Shown here: one piece after another, positions 36,701 to 49,300 of the stretch | Numbering within the stretch: position 1 is the first letter of the stretch | Layout of the letters: every line of letters begins with the position of its first letter | Source: Eucalyptus grandis | Taxonomy: Eukaryota > Streptophyta > Magnoliopsida > Myrtales > Myrtaceae | Direction: 5' to 3' | Length of the DNA stretch: 64,000 bases | Assembly (NCBI RefSeq): GCF_016545825.1 | Contig: NC_052614.1 | Location: 31,397,669-31,461,668, forward strand | Translations under genes and position numbers: made by a program | Notes under the pieces: generated by a model | Databases searched by the model: none | What the model was told of the DNA's origin: nothing | The model's input: the letters and a program-made list of their open reading frames with translations, nothing else

Positions 36701-39700
36701 CATCAATGTGTCGAAGATGCACAATGTAGATCGAAAATAATTGACAATAGGTAAAATGCATTAAAAATTTCTAAAAGCTACACAGTAGATTAGGTCACGT
36801 TAAAATCGCATCCAGTTGAAATTAATCACGAAATTGAATCCGGTTTCAAAAATTGAAAGTTCTAGTGTGTCACAATTTATTTTTAGGACATCGAATCATC
36901 CTTTGAAGAATTTTCGACAAGCCGTAGATTTTTTACAAAAAAAAAAATTCAACAATATTGATTCAAGAATTCGATGCCCATCTTTGGGTGGATTTTTTAC
37001 CTTCAAGTTGGATTGTTTGGTGATGGAAAATTATGGAAAGTGGTGTGGGCTTCCTCCTCAGCATTTTGGCCATCAATTGGAGGTTAATTGGTGTGAAATT
37101 GAGTTGAATTGAAGATGGAATTGGTGAAATTCGTAGGCTAGGGGGGGGGTTGTAACATTTGGACTCCCTCCTTGGCTTGTTGGAGAAGATTGGGAGGGGA
37201 ATTGGCTATGGATTAAGGCCGAAGACTTTAGGGTTTATTACTCAAGTGTTTAGGATATTTTGGACTTTTGAGGCCTTTTGTTCCCTCCTTCCCCAGCAAC
37301 AGCTTCTTCTTCTCCTTCCTTAGCTTCTTCATCTCTTGCACTAGTAGAAACCTCAATTTCTAGAGCTTCCAAGCCACCTTCAACCCCTTACCGAACCAGC
37401 AGTAGCCTGCAAGCCACCACCTGGCCCCTCACCGCTCATCTAAGATACCCGAGCGCCGGCTTGCCTCCGCTTGCGATCCTGTCCTACACGTCCGCCATGT
37501 CTCGTGCCAACTTGACGCCAATCTCGCCGCCCCTGCCGTTCCATCGAGCCGCTAGCCCGTCGCCACCCTGCTTGTCTCACCGTGTCTAGCTCCCTCCGTC
37601 GGATTAGCCAACCCCAAGCTAGCTCGTTCCAGCCACCGTAGCCCTTCGGTCCAACCCAACACAAATGCAAACCTCAGCTGTGGGCTGAGGCTTAGTGCTT
37701 GCTTAGCCATTTTCAGGCCCTTCCAAGCCTCCTTTGGTGTCGCCGTAGACTCGAGTCTTGCTCGTCTCCGCGTTGCCATCACTGTGAACTGGTTTATTCG
37801 CTAATCTAGTGAGTTAACCTCCAAAAACTTAATTAAGGGGTTAATTATGCTTAGGGAAGGATTGGATTGGGTTAAGCGAGATTAGTGTAATTAGTTAGCT
37901 TGTTAAGTTAAATTAGATTATTTAGTTAGGCCAATTAGGTGGTTAGTTGATTTAATTAGTTAGTTTAATAGGTTATGTACATCTAGCCTAGGTAGATTGA
38001 TTTAATTAGTCTAATTAGGTGGTTATATTAGTGTATATAGCTTAATTAGTGATCTAAAATATTTATTTTGCAATTTAATTAATTAAATGCAATTTATTTA
38101 ATTATTTATTAATTAGTGAAAATTATACCATGATAGCCAATTGTTAGAAGTTCGTGCTAATCGCCGTGGTGCAGTTGGTTTGTGCAAGTGCTAATTTATG
38201 CAATTGAATGATGAGTGATGATTTTTGATTTATTATTTAAAAAATATGGGATTTTGGTATTTAATTCAAAAAATACCATGTGTCGGTATATAAAATAGTG
38301 GGATTTTTAAAAGAGAGGATATCACATTTTATGGTTTAATCTGATCGTGTACCCACGCACAATTATTTTACCAGGTGTTTTTAATATAAAGAAAATAGGC
38401 GAATCACATTATTTAAATTGAGACATTGAAGTGCAAAGCACGATGTCCCTTGTCGAGAATAGATGTGCATGTGATCATTTTGAGAACCTATCATGAGCTT
38501 TTACGCCGAATGATGCTCCTTCGGAAATGTCCACATCAACGGATGCCAGTCACAGTGGAGGCTGAGCTGATGCTCCTTCGGGAATGCCGTCTAGATGTAG
38601 ACATTACTGTGCTCGATGGGGAGAGACGACGCCCGGCTATGCGAGATGACCGTTGACTGTTGAGTCGACCATGACCATTGAGTCATAACTAATTGGAACG
38701 CTTGATTGAGTTATTTGATTGCACTTGATTATGGGAAAAAATTGTGTGGCACGGAATGAGACGTGTCATAACAATTTTGCCTTATAATCGGAACCCTTGT
38801 GATTGATTGATATGTGGAAAGTGAAGCATTTCAATTATCTATACATTTACTATATGCATATGTTATATGAACAATACTAATGTGCAGGAAGGTGCTGAGG
38901 CAAGGTAAGTCTCATTTGATATGTGCTTAGACTGCCTCTAGGTGTATTACCTTTCTAATAAGGGTTTAGGGTGTAGACTCGCTGAGATATTGTCTCACCC
39001 CGTTGTGGTTTACAATTTTCAAGTCCCTAGATAGAGGTACGACATGTACGATATGGGGTCCTGTAGGTGATGGATTTTGACCCTGACCCGAGAGCTAGTT
39101 GAGTCAGTGGTATAGGTCGATGAGGGCCTACCTCAGTTGGTACCTCACCAATTCATAGCATGGTTCATCGGCTTTCCTCAAAAGGGTTAAGAGGGTCCCC
39201 TGCTGGGTTTCGACGGGTTGGGACCGAGGAAGGGAAACAGCTCACCCGATGGATCTTGACACTCCTGATGGTGTCGTGGTGGACCTGGAGCCCATGGTTG
39301 TAGAGCTAGGAGTTTAGATAGCTTAGTGGCTCTTTTTGAGTTAGACTCTTTTGTATATGACTTGGTTTGTTCATAAAAGTGTGTTTGTGTAATTTGGTTG
39401 TCCTGCTTTTCTATCCCATGTTTATTTGTTGTCCGAAGATTGTTTAATTTGCTTCTGCCGGTATTTAAAATGAATGGGTTGGCAACAATCATGGAAATGT
39501 TGTAGTTTTATTAACCACCGAGGGATGTGCACACGCTCAAGGTTCGAGGTGTGACAACACATGGGAGAGGGAGAGAGAGAGAGAAAAAGCAAGGGCCAAT
39601 TAAAAACCTTAGCAAAATATCTAATTCATCATCACATAGCCTCCAAAGTCTTCTATGCCCATCTTCTTTCCCCAATCACAATTTACCTCTAATTTCCCAC

Positions 39701-40527
39701 AATTAAACCCTTTTGGGGTAGAAAAACGCAATTCTCATCCCATCCGAATTTCATTTTTCCGCAAAATTTCAAAATTGTCGAAAATTCGCCGAAAGATGAG
39801 ACAACATTCAATAAATAAATTGTGACACACTTGATTGTTCAATTCCCGAAACCGAATTAAATTTCGTGGTTAAAATTGATCGAACGTGACTTTAGCACGA
39901 CCTAATATATCGGGTAGCTTTTAGGGGTTTTAGTGCGTTTGACCCATGGTCGATAATTTTTTATCCACGTTTGTGCATCTTCGAATTGTAGATGACCCTC
40001 AGTTGTCATGTAATCGAGAGGGTTCAATTACATGTCCTAAATATAATATCGATAAAAAATCGGTTTATTGCCGTTCGATGCAAATATCGTAATCATTTCA
40101 TATATTCAAACGGAACCACATGCAATTCAACTTTATTGGGGCGCATACTTGAAAAGTCTCCATCTTCCCATGAAACTTAACTTCATATCCGTTTGCTAAT
40201 CGATTTATAATGGTTCCTATTTGTATGACCCTCTAGGTAAAATGACTTAAAAAGCCCATTTTCGCCAATTATTAATGACCAAGCGATTGATTTCTGATCT
40301 TCTAGAAAAGATTCTCTGTAGTATGTCACATTTATATTCCTTGCCATTCAATTCGGCCTCACCTAATAGATTAGTTAACAATTCAACTAATTAGCATGAG
40401 TGATCAATTTTTATTTAACCTTCATAGAATAAAATAACCATATTCATTTTGATTTTGGGAGAATTTCACATCGATGAAATAACCATTTCATATATTCGAA
40501 ACAGGAGCCAAATTTCGGGATGTCACA
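33775..40527 (-). repeat. 5' LTR of the chromovirus, split by a solo LTR
   Basis: This matches 24355-28875 along its length apart from nested elements. It is interrupted at 36326-39559. The terminal TGTGACAT (minus strand) is at 40527. It retains the empty site of the family A element at 34690-34697. Its inner boundary is approximate because that end has diverged. Confidence 0.88.
36326..39559 (+). mobile_element. Solo LTR of a related chromovirus, inserted in reverse orientation
   Basis: Its 3234 bp begin TGTGACATTCTG and end TGTGACAACA, flanked by CATGG on both sides (36321-36325 and 39560-39564). Segments at about 36400-36470 and 38570-38640 (including GGAATGCCGTCTAG) match the reverse complement of the surrounding LTR, so it is a diverged relative in plus orientation. 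TGATGCTCCTTCGG occurs twice (about 38510 and 38570). No internal retroviral genes are left. Small frames around 37280-37780 are not supported as genes. Confidence 0.88.
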
Positions 40528-41049
40528 CACGGCTTCTCATATTGTAAGAATGACATGTGCAATGACATAGAATTCGAATAGAACATGAGCAAACGACATG
40601 TGTTAATGATGTACAAATCAAACATAGCTTGAGCGAATCCATGCATAATGACATTTAAATCAAATTGTTACATGCGCTAATGACATGCATTATGACACAA
40701 AAATTGAACTATGACATGTTCAAGTGACATGCATGATCACATGGAATTCAAATGCAACTTGAGTTAATGACTTGTGTAATGACATAAAACTTAACTAGGA
40801 TATGTGCAACCGACGTGTCCATTGCTTTATGGTTGATCGGAACAAAATCTTACTAAACCATTAGGATTTGCCCCAGTGGTCACTCTTCCCATATGGGAAG
40901 GGAGATGTAGGGGCTTTGAATCCTCACGTACTTAGGGGGGTTGGGGTGAGGATGTTATAGTATAAGGTGTGGATTTTGACTCTCATGTCTTACAAGGGCG
41001 CATGACAAAAGTCTAAAAGTGAGAGTTAGCGTAGGAGTAAAGTATAACT

Positions 41050-41100
<51 letters not shown>

Positions 41101-41220
41101 CTCCAGTTACTTTATTATTGTTTAGTATACCGACGTGGTAAAAAGCTTTGACTAGAAAGCTGTTGGTCATTGGTAGAGGTGAGAAAGAAAAAGTATTAAG
41201 AGAAAGGAGGCTAGAAAATC
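40528..41220. other. Unassigned intergenic stretch with (TA)n
   Basis: The first 270 bases carry loosely repeated AATGACATG/GACATGTG units. A perfect (TA)n array fills about 41055-41099. No gene is seen. Confidence 0.5.
41055..41099. repeat. (TA)n microsatellite
   Basis: About 22 uninterrupted TA units lie in AT-rich DNA upstream of GLR-b. Confidence 0.95.
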
Positions 41221-41303
41221 AATAATATGGAGGAAACATATTATCCTAATTTTAGCATGACCGGAATCAACTATGAAAACCTTTCAAACAAGGCTATTTG
41301 GAC

Positions 41304-43061
41304 TAGGGGTGAGCGGTTTCCGGTTTTGGTTCGGTTCCATCTAGAACCTGGAACCTATCTTTGGGTACAAGTTCCTTATTTTTTGGAACCTGGAACCTAT
41401 CCGTCAGAACCAACAACTTGGAACCTACTATGTTGCAGGTTCCAGGGCCGGTTCTAAGTTCCAACAGATTCTTTTTTCTTTTTTTTTGTTCATTTTCAGT
41501 TAGGCTCACAGGATTAGAACGGCTCGATAACATGCATGATCAAGCACTGTTCAGAAAACTCTAGGTTGATACCCGCAAGGTTATGAATTAATTGAAGCTT
41601 CATTCATGAAGCAGCACATAAAATAGGGAATAGCATATGCACGAAATCAATTGTCGATTGTTTTTTCCTGTCTTCTTATCACTTATCTCCTTGGTACAAC
41701 TTGACATCTTGGCATATTTGTACATGGCGATCTCAGAAAACCAAATAGATCCAGCAAAATAAAACCACACCCCAATTCAACCCAACCACATCCAAACAAA
41801 CAAACAACCGATGCTCAACGAATGGGCTATTCCCAACAATCACAAGCGATGCCGAACGAAAGAGGGTCATCGAAATTTGCAAGAAAAATCAAATCTTTGC
41901 GCTCTTGGCTTACTCATCTCATTGGGAGTCAAGAACTGGCAGCGACCCATGGACTTACCCTTGAACTTTCCCCTCCCCATGGCTCAGAGACGTGCTTCCC
42001 CACTTGCATAACACGATTCGGGCACGAAAGAGAAGATCGACCAAGATCTGTAAGGAGACGATCGGCTTCGTTCTTGATGCGATTGGGTGGTTATCGTTTC
42101 GCGAGGAGCGAGAATCTTCCGTGGAAGAGCCAAAGAGAGATGGAGCTGAATCGATTCCTTCTTCCCCCTTTTCACCTCCCCCACTATCTCCGAATCGGAA
42201 CCCGAGGAAAAACCAAATACACTTGTTTTCCATAGTCCTTGTATAAAAAATAAGAGAATAAATCCGTAGTCAATAAGTCAAGGGCGAGCATGCGGTGACA
42301 GCGGTGCGACAACAACGAAGACACGAGTATCACAGCACCAATGGTGGCATGGACGGTGCAGCAAAGACAACGGTGGTCGCAGGTCAACCCACGGCCAAGG
42401 GGGAAAGAGCTCGGTTCTAGCGAAGGCGGGGTGGCGGTTCGAAGCAACAACGGCTTGGACAATCGAGCGACGGCAACAAGAGGTGGTGACGATAGCTTAA
42501 GGACGATGGCGGTGGCTCATGGTGGCGAGGGGCAACGTGGACGGCACGACAGCTTGTCGGGCTCAACGGCAAGATGGCTTGTCAGACGAACGATGGGTGG
42601 TGGTGGTTCGGTGGCCAAGAGGTGGTGGTGAGTAGGGCATGGGGCGGCGGTGTGGTGGTGGGTGAAGAAGCAGCCAGCAAGAGGAAGAAAGAAGAAGAAG
42701 AAGAAGAAGAAGAGAAGAAGGGGGTTTCGGCCGAGAGAGGGGGAAAGAAAAGAGAAAGAGCGAGAGAAGAAAAGAAAAAGTTGAGGGGGATAGGAAGTGA
42801 CGTGAGGAGGAAAAAGGGGGAAAAGAAAGAGAGAGAGAGAGAGAGAAAGAAAAGGGAAGGGGGAAGAATTGGCAAAAGAGGGAAGTGATGTGCATTGGGT
42901 TTTTTTTTTAAAACTATGACCGGTTCCTGTTCCGGTTCCTATAGGAACCGGAACTGGAACTGAGAACCGAAACCGGCCTCTTTAGAACTGGGAATTGAAC
43001 CGGACCCTTCGGTGCGGTTCTCCGGTTCCTGGTTCTACCCGAGAACCGTGCTCACCCCCTA
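41304..43061. mobile_element. hAT-like element, 1758 bp, with GC-rich cargo, upstream of GLR-b
   Basis: The ends are TAGGGGTGAGC and GCTCACCCCCTA. Subterminal regions are dense in GGTTCC/GGAACC units. Flanks ATTTGGAC and TTCTGGAC match the unoccupied paralogous site CTATCTGGACTTC at about 4362-4374. The interior (41800-42890) has mixed composition: a more complex segment at 41810-42240, then a G-rich stretch and a purine-rich GAA/GAG run. No transposase domain is recognised, so it is non-autonomous. The overlapping open frames on both strands have no known domain. Confidence 0.82.
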
Positions 43062-43337
43062 TTCTGGACTTCTCCGCAAAATAGAAGGAGATAGATGTTT
43101 GGGCTTACTGAAGAATAGACAAAGCTATGTAAACTTTATGAACTATTAGTACTATTGAAGGTCACTGTGGTTTTGTGCAGTGTCGTAAGGCATGCTAGCT
43201 CTGCCGTGGTCATTTTACCCACCTTCACTCATCTCAAGCGCGGATGGCTATTATACTAACTTATCCAACAATAGCCGGAGCATGCAAGCACAACCTGACG
43301 TGAAGTCTACTTTCTCCACCGTGAGGCCTCCTAATTC
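43062..43337 (+). other. Remainder of the shared GLR upstream block and spacer
   Basis: 43062-43165 continues the block shared with GLR-a (about 4370-4510). 43166-43337 is unassigned spacer without a gene. Confidence 0.6.
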
Positions 43338-45410
43338 CATATATAGTGTTCATTTATCCTAGATCTTAATAGAAAGAGGGTTTATGTTGGGTGAGGAATT
43401 AGGATCTTATTTTACTAGTTTGGTACCTCCCGTGTGCGCATCACACGTAAATTTCGGTCACCATAGGTCATCAATGGGCTTCGCCAAACCATGCTCCCAC
43501 GGGCTTGGTCAAGATAATTTTTTATTAAGCTCAAAACTTGCCTATTTTTAACCCATTTAGCACTAGTCTAATTAGAATGCAATTTATGTGGGCCAAATGT
43601 TATTGAATGAAAAAAAAATGATAATAATATGCAGATGCAAATTAACACTTTTTTTTTAAAGGAATTTGGGTCAGGTTGACACGTACTTCGCCAAACCATG
43701 CTCTCACGGGGTCGCTACAATTTAGATATTAACAAGATATGATTTTGTAATCTTAGACTTGTACACGGACATTTCACTAGTATAAACTATTATACTGAAT
43801 TGGACAAACACATAAAATAAGCGCTTATGAATTTATTTAAACTTTGTTGTGAAGAATAAAGCCCATAATACAGAGAAATGCTATGTTTTCATTTGTTTAT
43901 TTATTGGGAGATAGTCTCACTATATTTGTTCAGTAGGCTCTCTCTATTTGGTGTCATACTACTCCATAGTGAAAAATCCTACAGCTCAAGTAAATGGACA
44001 GTGATATGAAAATGATTTCACGTGAACTCGGCTATTTCCTCATTAAGCTTCATTTAAGATACAAATTTTTTGAGAAATAGTTCACATTTGTTGTTACTTT
44101 TGACTCCTTCATGATTCGTATGATTGGCCCGTTCGAGGAATTTTTGTCCTAGCTAGTCGATAGTAGTTGGAATGGAAATCGATGAATGATCTCAAATTAA
44201 TTTTCCACTGCTCCGTTGCAAAAAAAAATTATTTCTCAAGTACATGGATAGTGAAATGAAAAGGACTCCGTGTGGACTAGAGTAACCGTATGAAAAGGTC
44301 CGAACTCAATTTTGTCGATGAGCGCCATGAAGGATACAAATTTTCCTAGAAATTGTTATGATATGTTGTGACATGACTCGCATAATTGGCCCATTTGATG
44401 AACTTTCATCCCGAGTTGCCTATAACTTAGAATTCCATGGACGAGCGTGGAAGGTACGTCATGAATCATTTGATATCTCCACATTGTGTGGAGAAAGATT
44501 AATGGTCATGGATCATGAAGAAAAAGTCATTATGGGTCACATAATATCAAACACTTCGTGGAAAGTCAAGATTAATAAATATGATATAACCCCTCACAAG
44601 AAGTTATGATGTGATGCTTTTGTACGCATGGAAGGAGCCAACAGAAAGAGAGACTCTACACTCCCATCATCATCCATCACATTTAATTTAAGTACTACCA
44701 TGTCCAAAGGAAAAGTAAAGATAAGTATATTGAAAGTCCTAAAACTTATAATGAAAATATAATTTAATCTTAAATCTTTCAAAAAGAGTAATTAAGTCCT
44801 AAAATTCATTATAAAAATGTAATAAAGTCCTAAAATTTTTAAAAAGTGCAATTAAGTCATAAAACTTGTTAAATTGGTCAAATTAAGTACTTCAATTTAT
44901 TATATTTTTGAAAATTTTAGAACTTAATTGCACTATCATGACAAGTTTTATAACTTGATTGTATTTTTTGAAAGTTTAAAACTTGATTACATTTTTATGA
45001 TAAGTTTTAAGATTTAGTTGAACTTTTTAAAAGTTTTATAACTCAATTGTAACTTTCGTGACAAATTTACAACTTCTAGTACACCTATCCCTAGAGAATA
45101 TTTCAACTTACCGATTTATTTCTTGTGGTCTTGCACGAGCTTTCGCATGTTAGATTAACTCCATCCCAAGTGGTCAAGTCCTCCATGTTGGACATACAAA
45201 ATTCATCAAAAATGACTGGATGATGCGTCTTATATGCATCACATCGGAGACCCTACTTTTCTTAGTCTTAATTTCGAGTTGCTTCTAGCACTTGAACCGT
45301 GTTCTATCATCAATTGTTTAAAACAAGATGGAAATAGCAGCAACAAAATGGTGGTATAAACAGTCACGGGGTTAAAGAATGGTTAGGATTCTTCATCCAA
45401 AATTAAAAAT
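43338..45410 (-). repeat. Repeat block, copy 3 (short A, inverted D, inverted B)
   Basis: The order and orientation match copy 2: the tail of A at 43338-43405, inverted D to 44705, and inverted B at about 45110-45405. C is missing and a family D element occupies its place. The 83-codon frame at 44358-44609 lies within D and is not conserved in the other copies. Confidence 0.78.
44719..45092. mobile_element. TIR hairpin element, family D copy 1
   Basis: The ends AGATAAGTATATTGAAAG and CTTCTAGTACACCTATCC are inverted copies. Between them many AAGTCCTAAAACTT/AAGTTTTAGGACTT units form one long imperfect hairpin. Boundaries are approximate and no clear target-site duplication was found. Confidence 0.65.
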
Positions 45411-46180
45411 TGAAAAAAGATCATCAACTGTCAATACTATTGGATGTCATCTTATCTCTTTGCATGGTGTGTGTTGTGATAGCAAATAATCAAACAATAA
45501 AATAAATCTGACTATCAAATTTACATGATTCAACTGTAGTGACTTACGTCCATAAAGTGAGAAGCAATGAATTTTACTATAAATTAAGTGATATTATGAA
45601 AATTACAACCATGTTTGAATTACTCAAATACTCTCAGTATTTCTTAAATCTCAATTACACTAAATAATTCACGCAATGTTTAATCCTATAATTTTTCACG
45701 AAATAATCTCTCAATTTTACGAAAGAGTTAACAAATCTTATCATAAGATTTAATTGACTTCAACCCTAAAATTATTGATATATTATTGTGGAGGAAAATC
45801 CACCCCAAACACTCGGTTAGAACGGCAACTTCAAGACTTTTCTCTCTTTCTAGAAATGAATGGATTGAAAACCACGCTGCGGCCCTTGACATCCAACCAA
45901 GAGGAGATTCTTATATATGACAGCATATAAAATATCTTGGTCAATGTCAAACCAAAATTCCTCATTTAAGTCCTCAGGCACGGAATCCAACACCAACTTA
46001 GAATAGAATTTGTGTAAATATCTTCTTTTTCCTTGGGTCAATATCCCAAAACAAATATTGTCTGCTTCTTTTATTTATATTTTATTTATTTCTAAAATTT
46101 AAATTTTGCTTCGAGTCCAAAATCGAGATATTTTTTAATAGTACATAAGCCCATATGGGTCCCGGCCACGTCGATCAATC
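45411..46180. other. Distal upstream region of GLR-b
   Basis: No gene is recognised. Part of it (about 45790-46060) looks like the end of a Ty1-type LTR region by texture only; this was not confirmed. The minus-strand frame at 45850-46041 has no known domain. Confidence 0.35.
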
Positions 46181-46329
46181 CTTGAATGGAAGCTCTCCAT
46201 GCTTTGTCTTACTTTTCAAAGCTTTTCCCCCTTATAAATACATCGTCGTCATCCTCACATCCTCCATGTCCCTTTTTCTCTCACACGCGAAACAAACACA
46301 CATTCGCGTTTTCTCCGAAACCCTTTTCA
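46181..46329 (+). promoter_or_regulatory. Core promoter and 5' UTR of GLR-b
   Basis: TATAAATA at 46233-46240 lies 90 bases before the ATG. The stretch from TTGAATGGAAGCTCTCCATG to TATAAATACATCGTCGTC is the counterpart of 4531-4615. Confidence 0.72.
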
Positions 46330-49300
46330 ATGATTCCACCAAGAATCTCCTTCAATGCTGAAAAGCTCCTCTTGTTGGCCCTCTCCTTTTTCGCCATCAT
46401 CATGACCTCCAGCGATGGCCCTTGCCTAGCGATGGGGCAAGGCAACAACAACAACGCTACAATCATCGGAGTAAACATCGGGGTGGTTCTTGATCTGGAG
46501 ACGAGGGGGGCTCAGATGGGATTGAGCTGTATTAACATGTCTCTCTCCGACTTTTATAGTTCAAACCCTTCCTACAAGACTAGGCTCGTCCTCAACGTAA
46601 GAGATTCCAAACAAGATGAGGTTGCTGCTGCTGCTGCAGGTTCTCTCTCTCTCTAATTTATTGACTGGTCATGATGCTTGTCCAGAATTATACGATGACA
46701 CCAGTTTCTGGGTTAAAAACTTTTGCACTTCTGCTGATAGTGTTGAAGTTCGTTTTGGTTAATCTCTGCTTGAACTTGGAAGTGGTTTGGTTTTGGGTTA
46801 ATACACGTCTTCTCGTAGAAGATAAAGAATTTAATGCAGCTGTCTGTGTGATGCAAGATAAAACCAATTATTGTTCATAATGACGTACTTGCCAATCATT
46901 TGAAAACTTCAGCCTTTTTATATTTGAAATTTGAAAAGAATTCCCAGTGAAATCTTCAGCAGCGCGACCACATACATAGCAATCTGCATTCTCGCATCAG
47001 AGCTTGTCCAAGCCCAGTTTCCAAAGCTCCAAGAAGAACGACCGAGGCCATCAAAGAATTGTCTCATCCTCTAGAATTGTCTATCAACTATCGGGATAAA
47101 AATATTAGAATTGTAAAAAGTTGTGTACAGCACTCATTTTAATACCAAATTTTTTTATCAACTCATTTAGTGCCAAATCAGAAAAGAAAAAAAAACGATC
47201 ACTTAAATGCCAACGACAATAAATTTGGGCCAAATTGATTATGTGTCATTTATAATTAAATTATAATATGATTTGGCAAATTTTACAAACTTCAGTCCAT
47301 GTGGCATTTCTAGATGGTGTTCTTGGCACTAGAGTGATCACTATCACTTGAAACAAAATTTGACACTTAAATTATCACTATTTACAACCTTTTGACAATG
47401 ATGTTTAAGATTTATATGCTAACTAGACACGCCAGCAAGTGGCGTAGGATTGAAATATTAAAAAAATATAGCCACGTTGGATTTCTGGCGACCTAGATTG
47501 GAGTCGGCACTTAATTGATCTTTTTTTTTTTTTTAAGTGGCACTTAAGTGATCCAAAAAATGCTTTTAGCACTAAAGTAAGTGCCGTATATAACTTTTGA
47601 CACTTCTATGTACTTATCCTGTCAATTGTCTATCACAGAACTTTGTTTTTTTTGGGCAAAAGTCATCAAAAATCCTAAATTATGACCACTGTGATACATT
47701 TATCTTAATTTTTTCTGGAACATTAAAAATTCCAAACATGTACATGTGTGATGCATTTACCCTTCTATCGAAGTTTTACCAATGAAAACCATAAAAAATC
47801 TGCCTACAGGAATGCCCAAAAGCAAGTAATATTGACACGGTATTTATATGATTTAAATGAAATAAAAATTAGTTGTTTTGGGTAATAAGTTATTTAACAA
47901 AACCTTGACGGAGGGTAAATATATCACAGAGATATAATTTTGGAGTTTTTTATGTTATGAGAAAAAAAAAAGTAAATGTGTCACAACGGGTATAATTTGA
48001 GTTTTTGATGTCATAAAAAAAAGTTCAAAGCAAATATATTACAATAAGCGTAGTTTGGAATTTCTTATGGCTTTTTCTCTTTCCTTTTTAACTTTTCGAA
48101 GTTAATGAGAGCATTATTTTCTAGGGGGCTTAATCATTGTGAGAAAGAAGTCATTATTATCTTCTAATAGAATCGAAGATAACACAAAGTCAGTACTTAC
48201 GATTCAACTTGTTCTCTTCCCCACTTGATAACTTGACGCTTAGCTTGAGAACCGAGAAGATTCGTGGGATTTGGTCAATCGACGGCTGGTCTTTGAGCGT
48301 AACATTTGACCTTGGATCCTTTTTTTTTTATTTTTTTTTTATTTCTTCCAATTCTTGGAGCATTACTTTTCAAAAGCTATATCAAGAAATGTTATTGGCG
48401 AGAATCTATCTTGGGGATAACCTGACGAAGATAGTTATTTAGGTCACGCCCTAACTGAAAATCTCCAATCTACTAAACTTTTTCTTGGCATTTTGTTTCG
48501 TGCGTTCAAGGATGCAGCACCAATGAAACTATGTTGACTCGATGATTTATCGTCATATGAGTCCCATGGTAGGAGCCACGTAATTACTCGTTGAAATGGT
48601 ATTGATCAACAGAGGATTTACTGAGCATGTAATAATTTCTCAGTACCGATTGGTGTCGGTCAAAAGTTGACTTGGAATTGAAAAGTATACCTTCTCTATC
48701 ATCTCATATTTCAATACATGAAAGCTGGCTTGGATTTTAGAGTGGAATTTTTCTGATGCGATGAGATCAAGAGGTCAGCTTAAAGATGAAGAAGATTTGA
48801 CTCGATGTTAACCACTTTCATTTTGTTCTTAATTAACTTTAGTTGAAAGAATCAGTTCACGGTAGGTTTGCAATATCATTTGCCAAACAATTTCTATCTT
48901 TAAATAATATTAATTACAAGCCCTTTTCCAACTTCAAGCTCCTATTTTTCTTTTTCTTAAACATTTTTACTTTCGCAATATTACATCAAATTTTCATTGA
49001 CTTCTGATCAGTACTATGTTTTAGAATTTCCATTATCTGCCGTATTGTTATTGTTTCACCATCTTTTCTACATCACCCTTGCAGCGCTTGATTTGATAAA
49101 GAATAAGCAAGTCCAAGCCATAATAGGCCCTGAAGGTTTGGTGCAAGGAGACTTCATTATTGACCTTGGAAACAAATCTCATGTGCCCATCATCTCTTTT
49201 TCTGCTACTAATCCTTCCCTCCGTTCGATTCGAAGTCCGTACTTCGTTCGAGCCGTACAAAATGACTCGTCCCAAGTGAATGCCATAAGCGCAGTCATCC

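Larger units (their letters stand above)
24355..40527 (-). mobile_element. Ty3 chromovirus (Tekay/Del-like), decayed, with nested insertions
   Basis: The whole element lies on the minus strand: 5' LTR at the right (33775-40527), internal region 28876-33774, 3' LTR at the left (24355-28875). Target-site duplications are CACAG (24350-24354) and CACGG (40528-40532), one mismatch. After subtracting nested elements the LTRs measure about 3486 and 3514 bp, an excellent match. Order on the minus strand is LTR, PBS, gag, protease, RT, RNase H, integrase, chromodomain, PPT, LTR. The C-terminal chromodomain and very long LTRs point to the Tekay/Del group of chromoviruses (inference). Frameshifts and lost catalytic residues make it non-functional. 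Confidence 0.9.

Noticed and set aside
37278..37782. Proline/serine-rich frames resembling a gene start
   Set aside because: Inside the 3.2-kb solo LTR; no splice or domain support and overlapping frames on both strands.
42563..42895. Leu/Ser/Phe-rich and Glu/Lys-rich frames on opposite strands
   Set aside because: Both come from the same purine-rich GAA/GAG run within the hAT-like element.
44358..44609. 83-codon frame in repeat copy 3
   Set aside because: Part of repeat segment D, not conserved as a frame in copies 1 and 2.
48997..49084. Open frame running into GLR-b exon 2 from upstream
   Set aside because: This is intron sequence that happens to be open; the exon starts after the AG at 49084, in phase with exon 1 and parallel to GLR-a.
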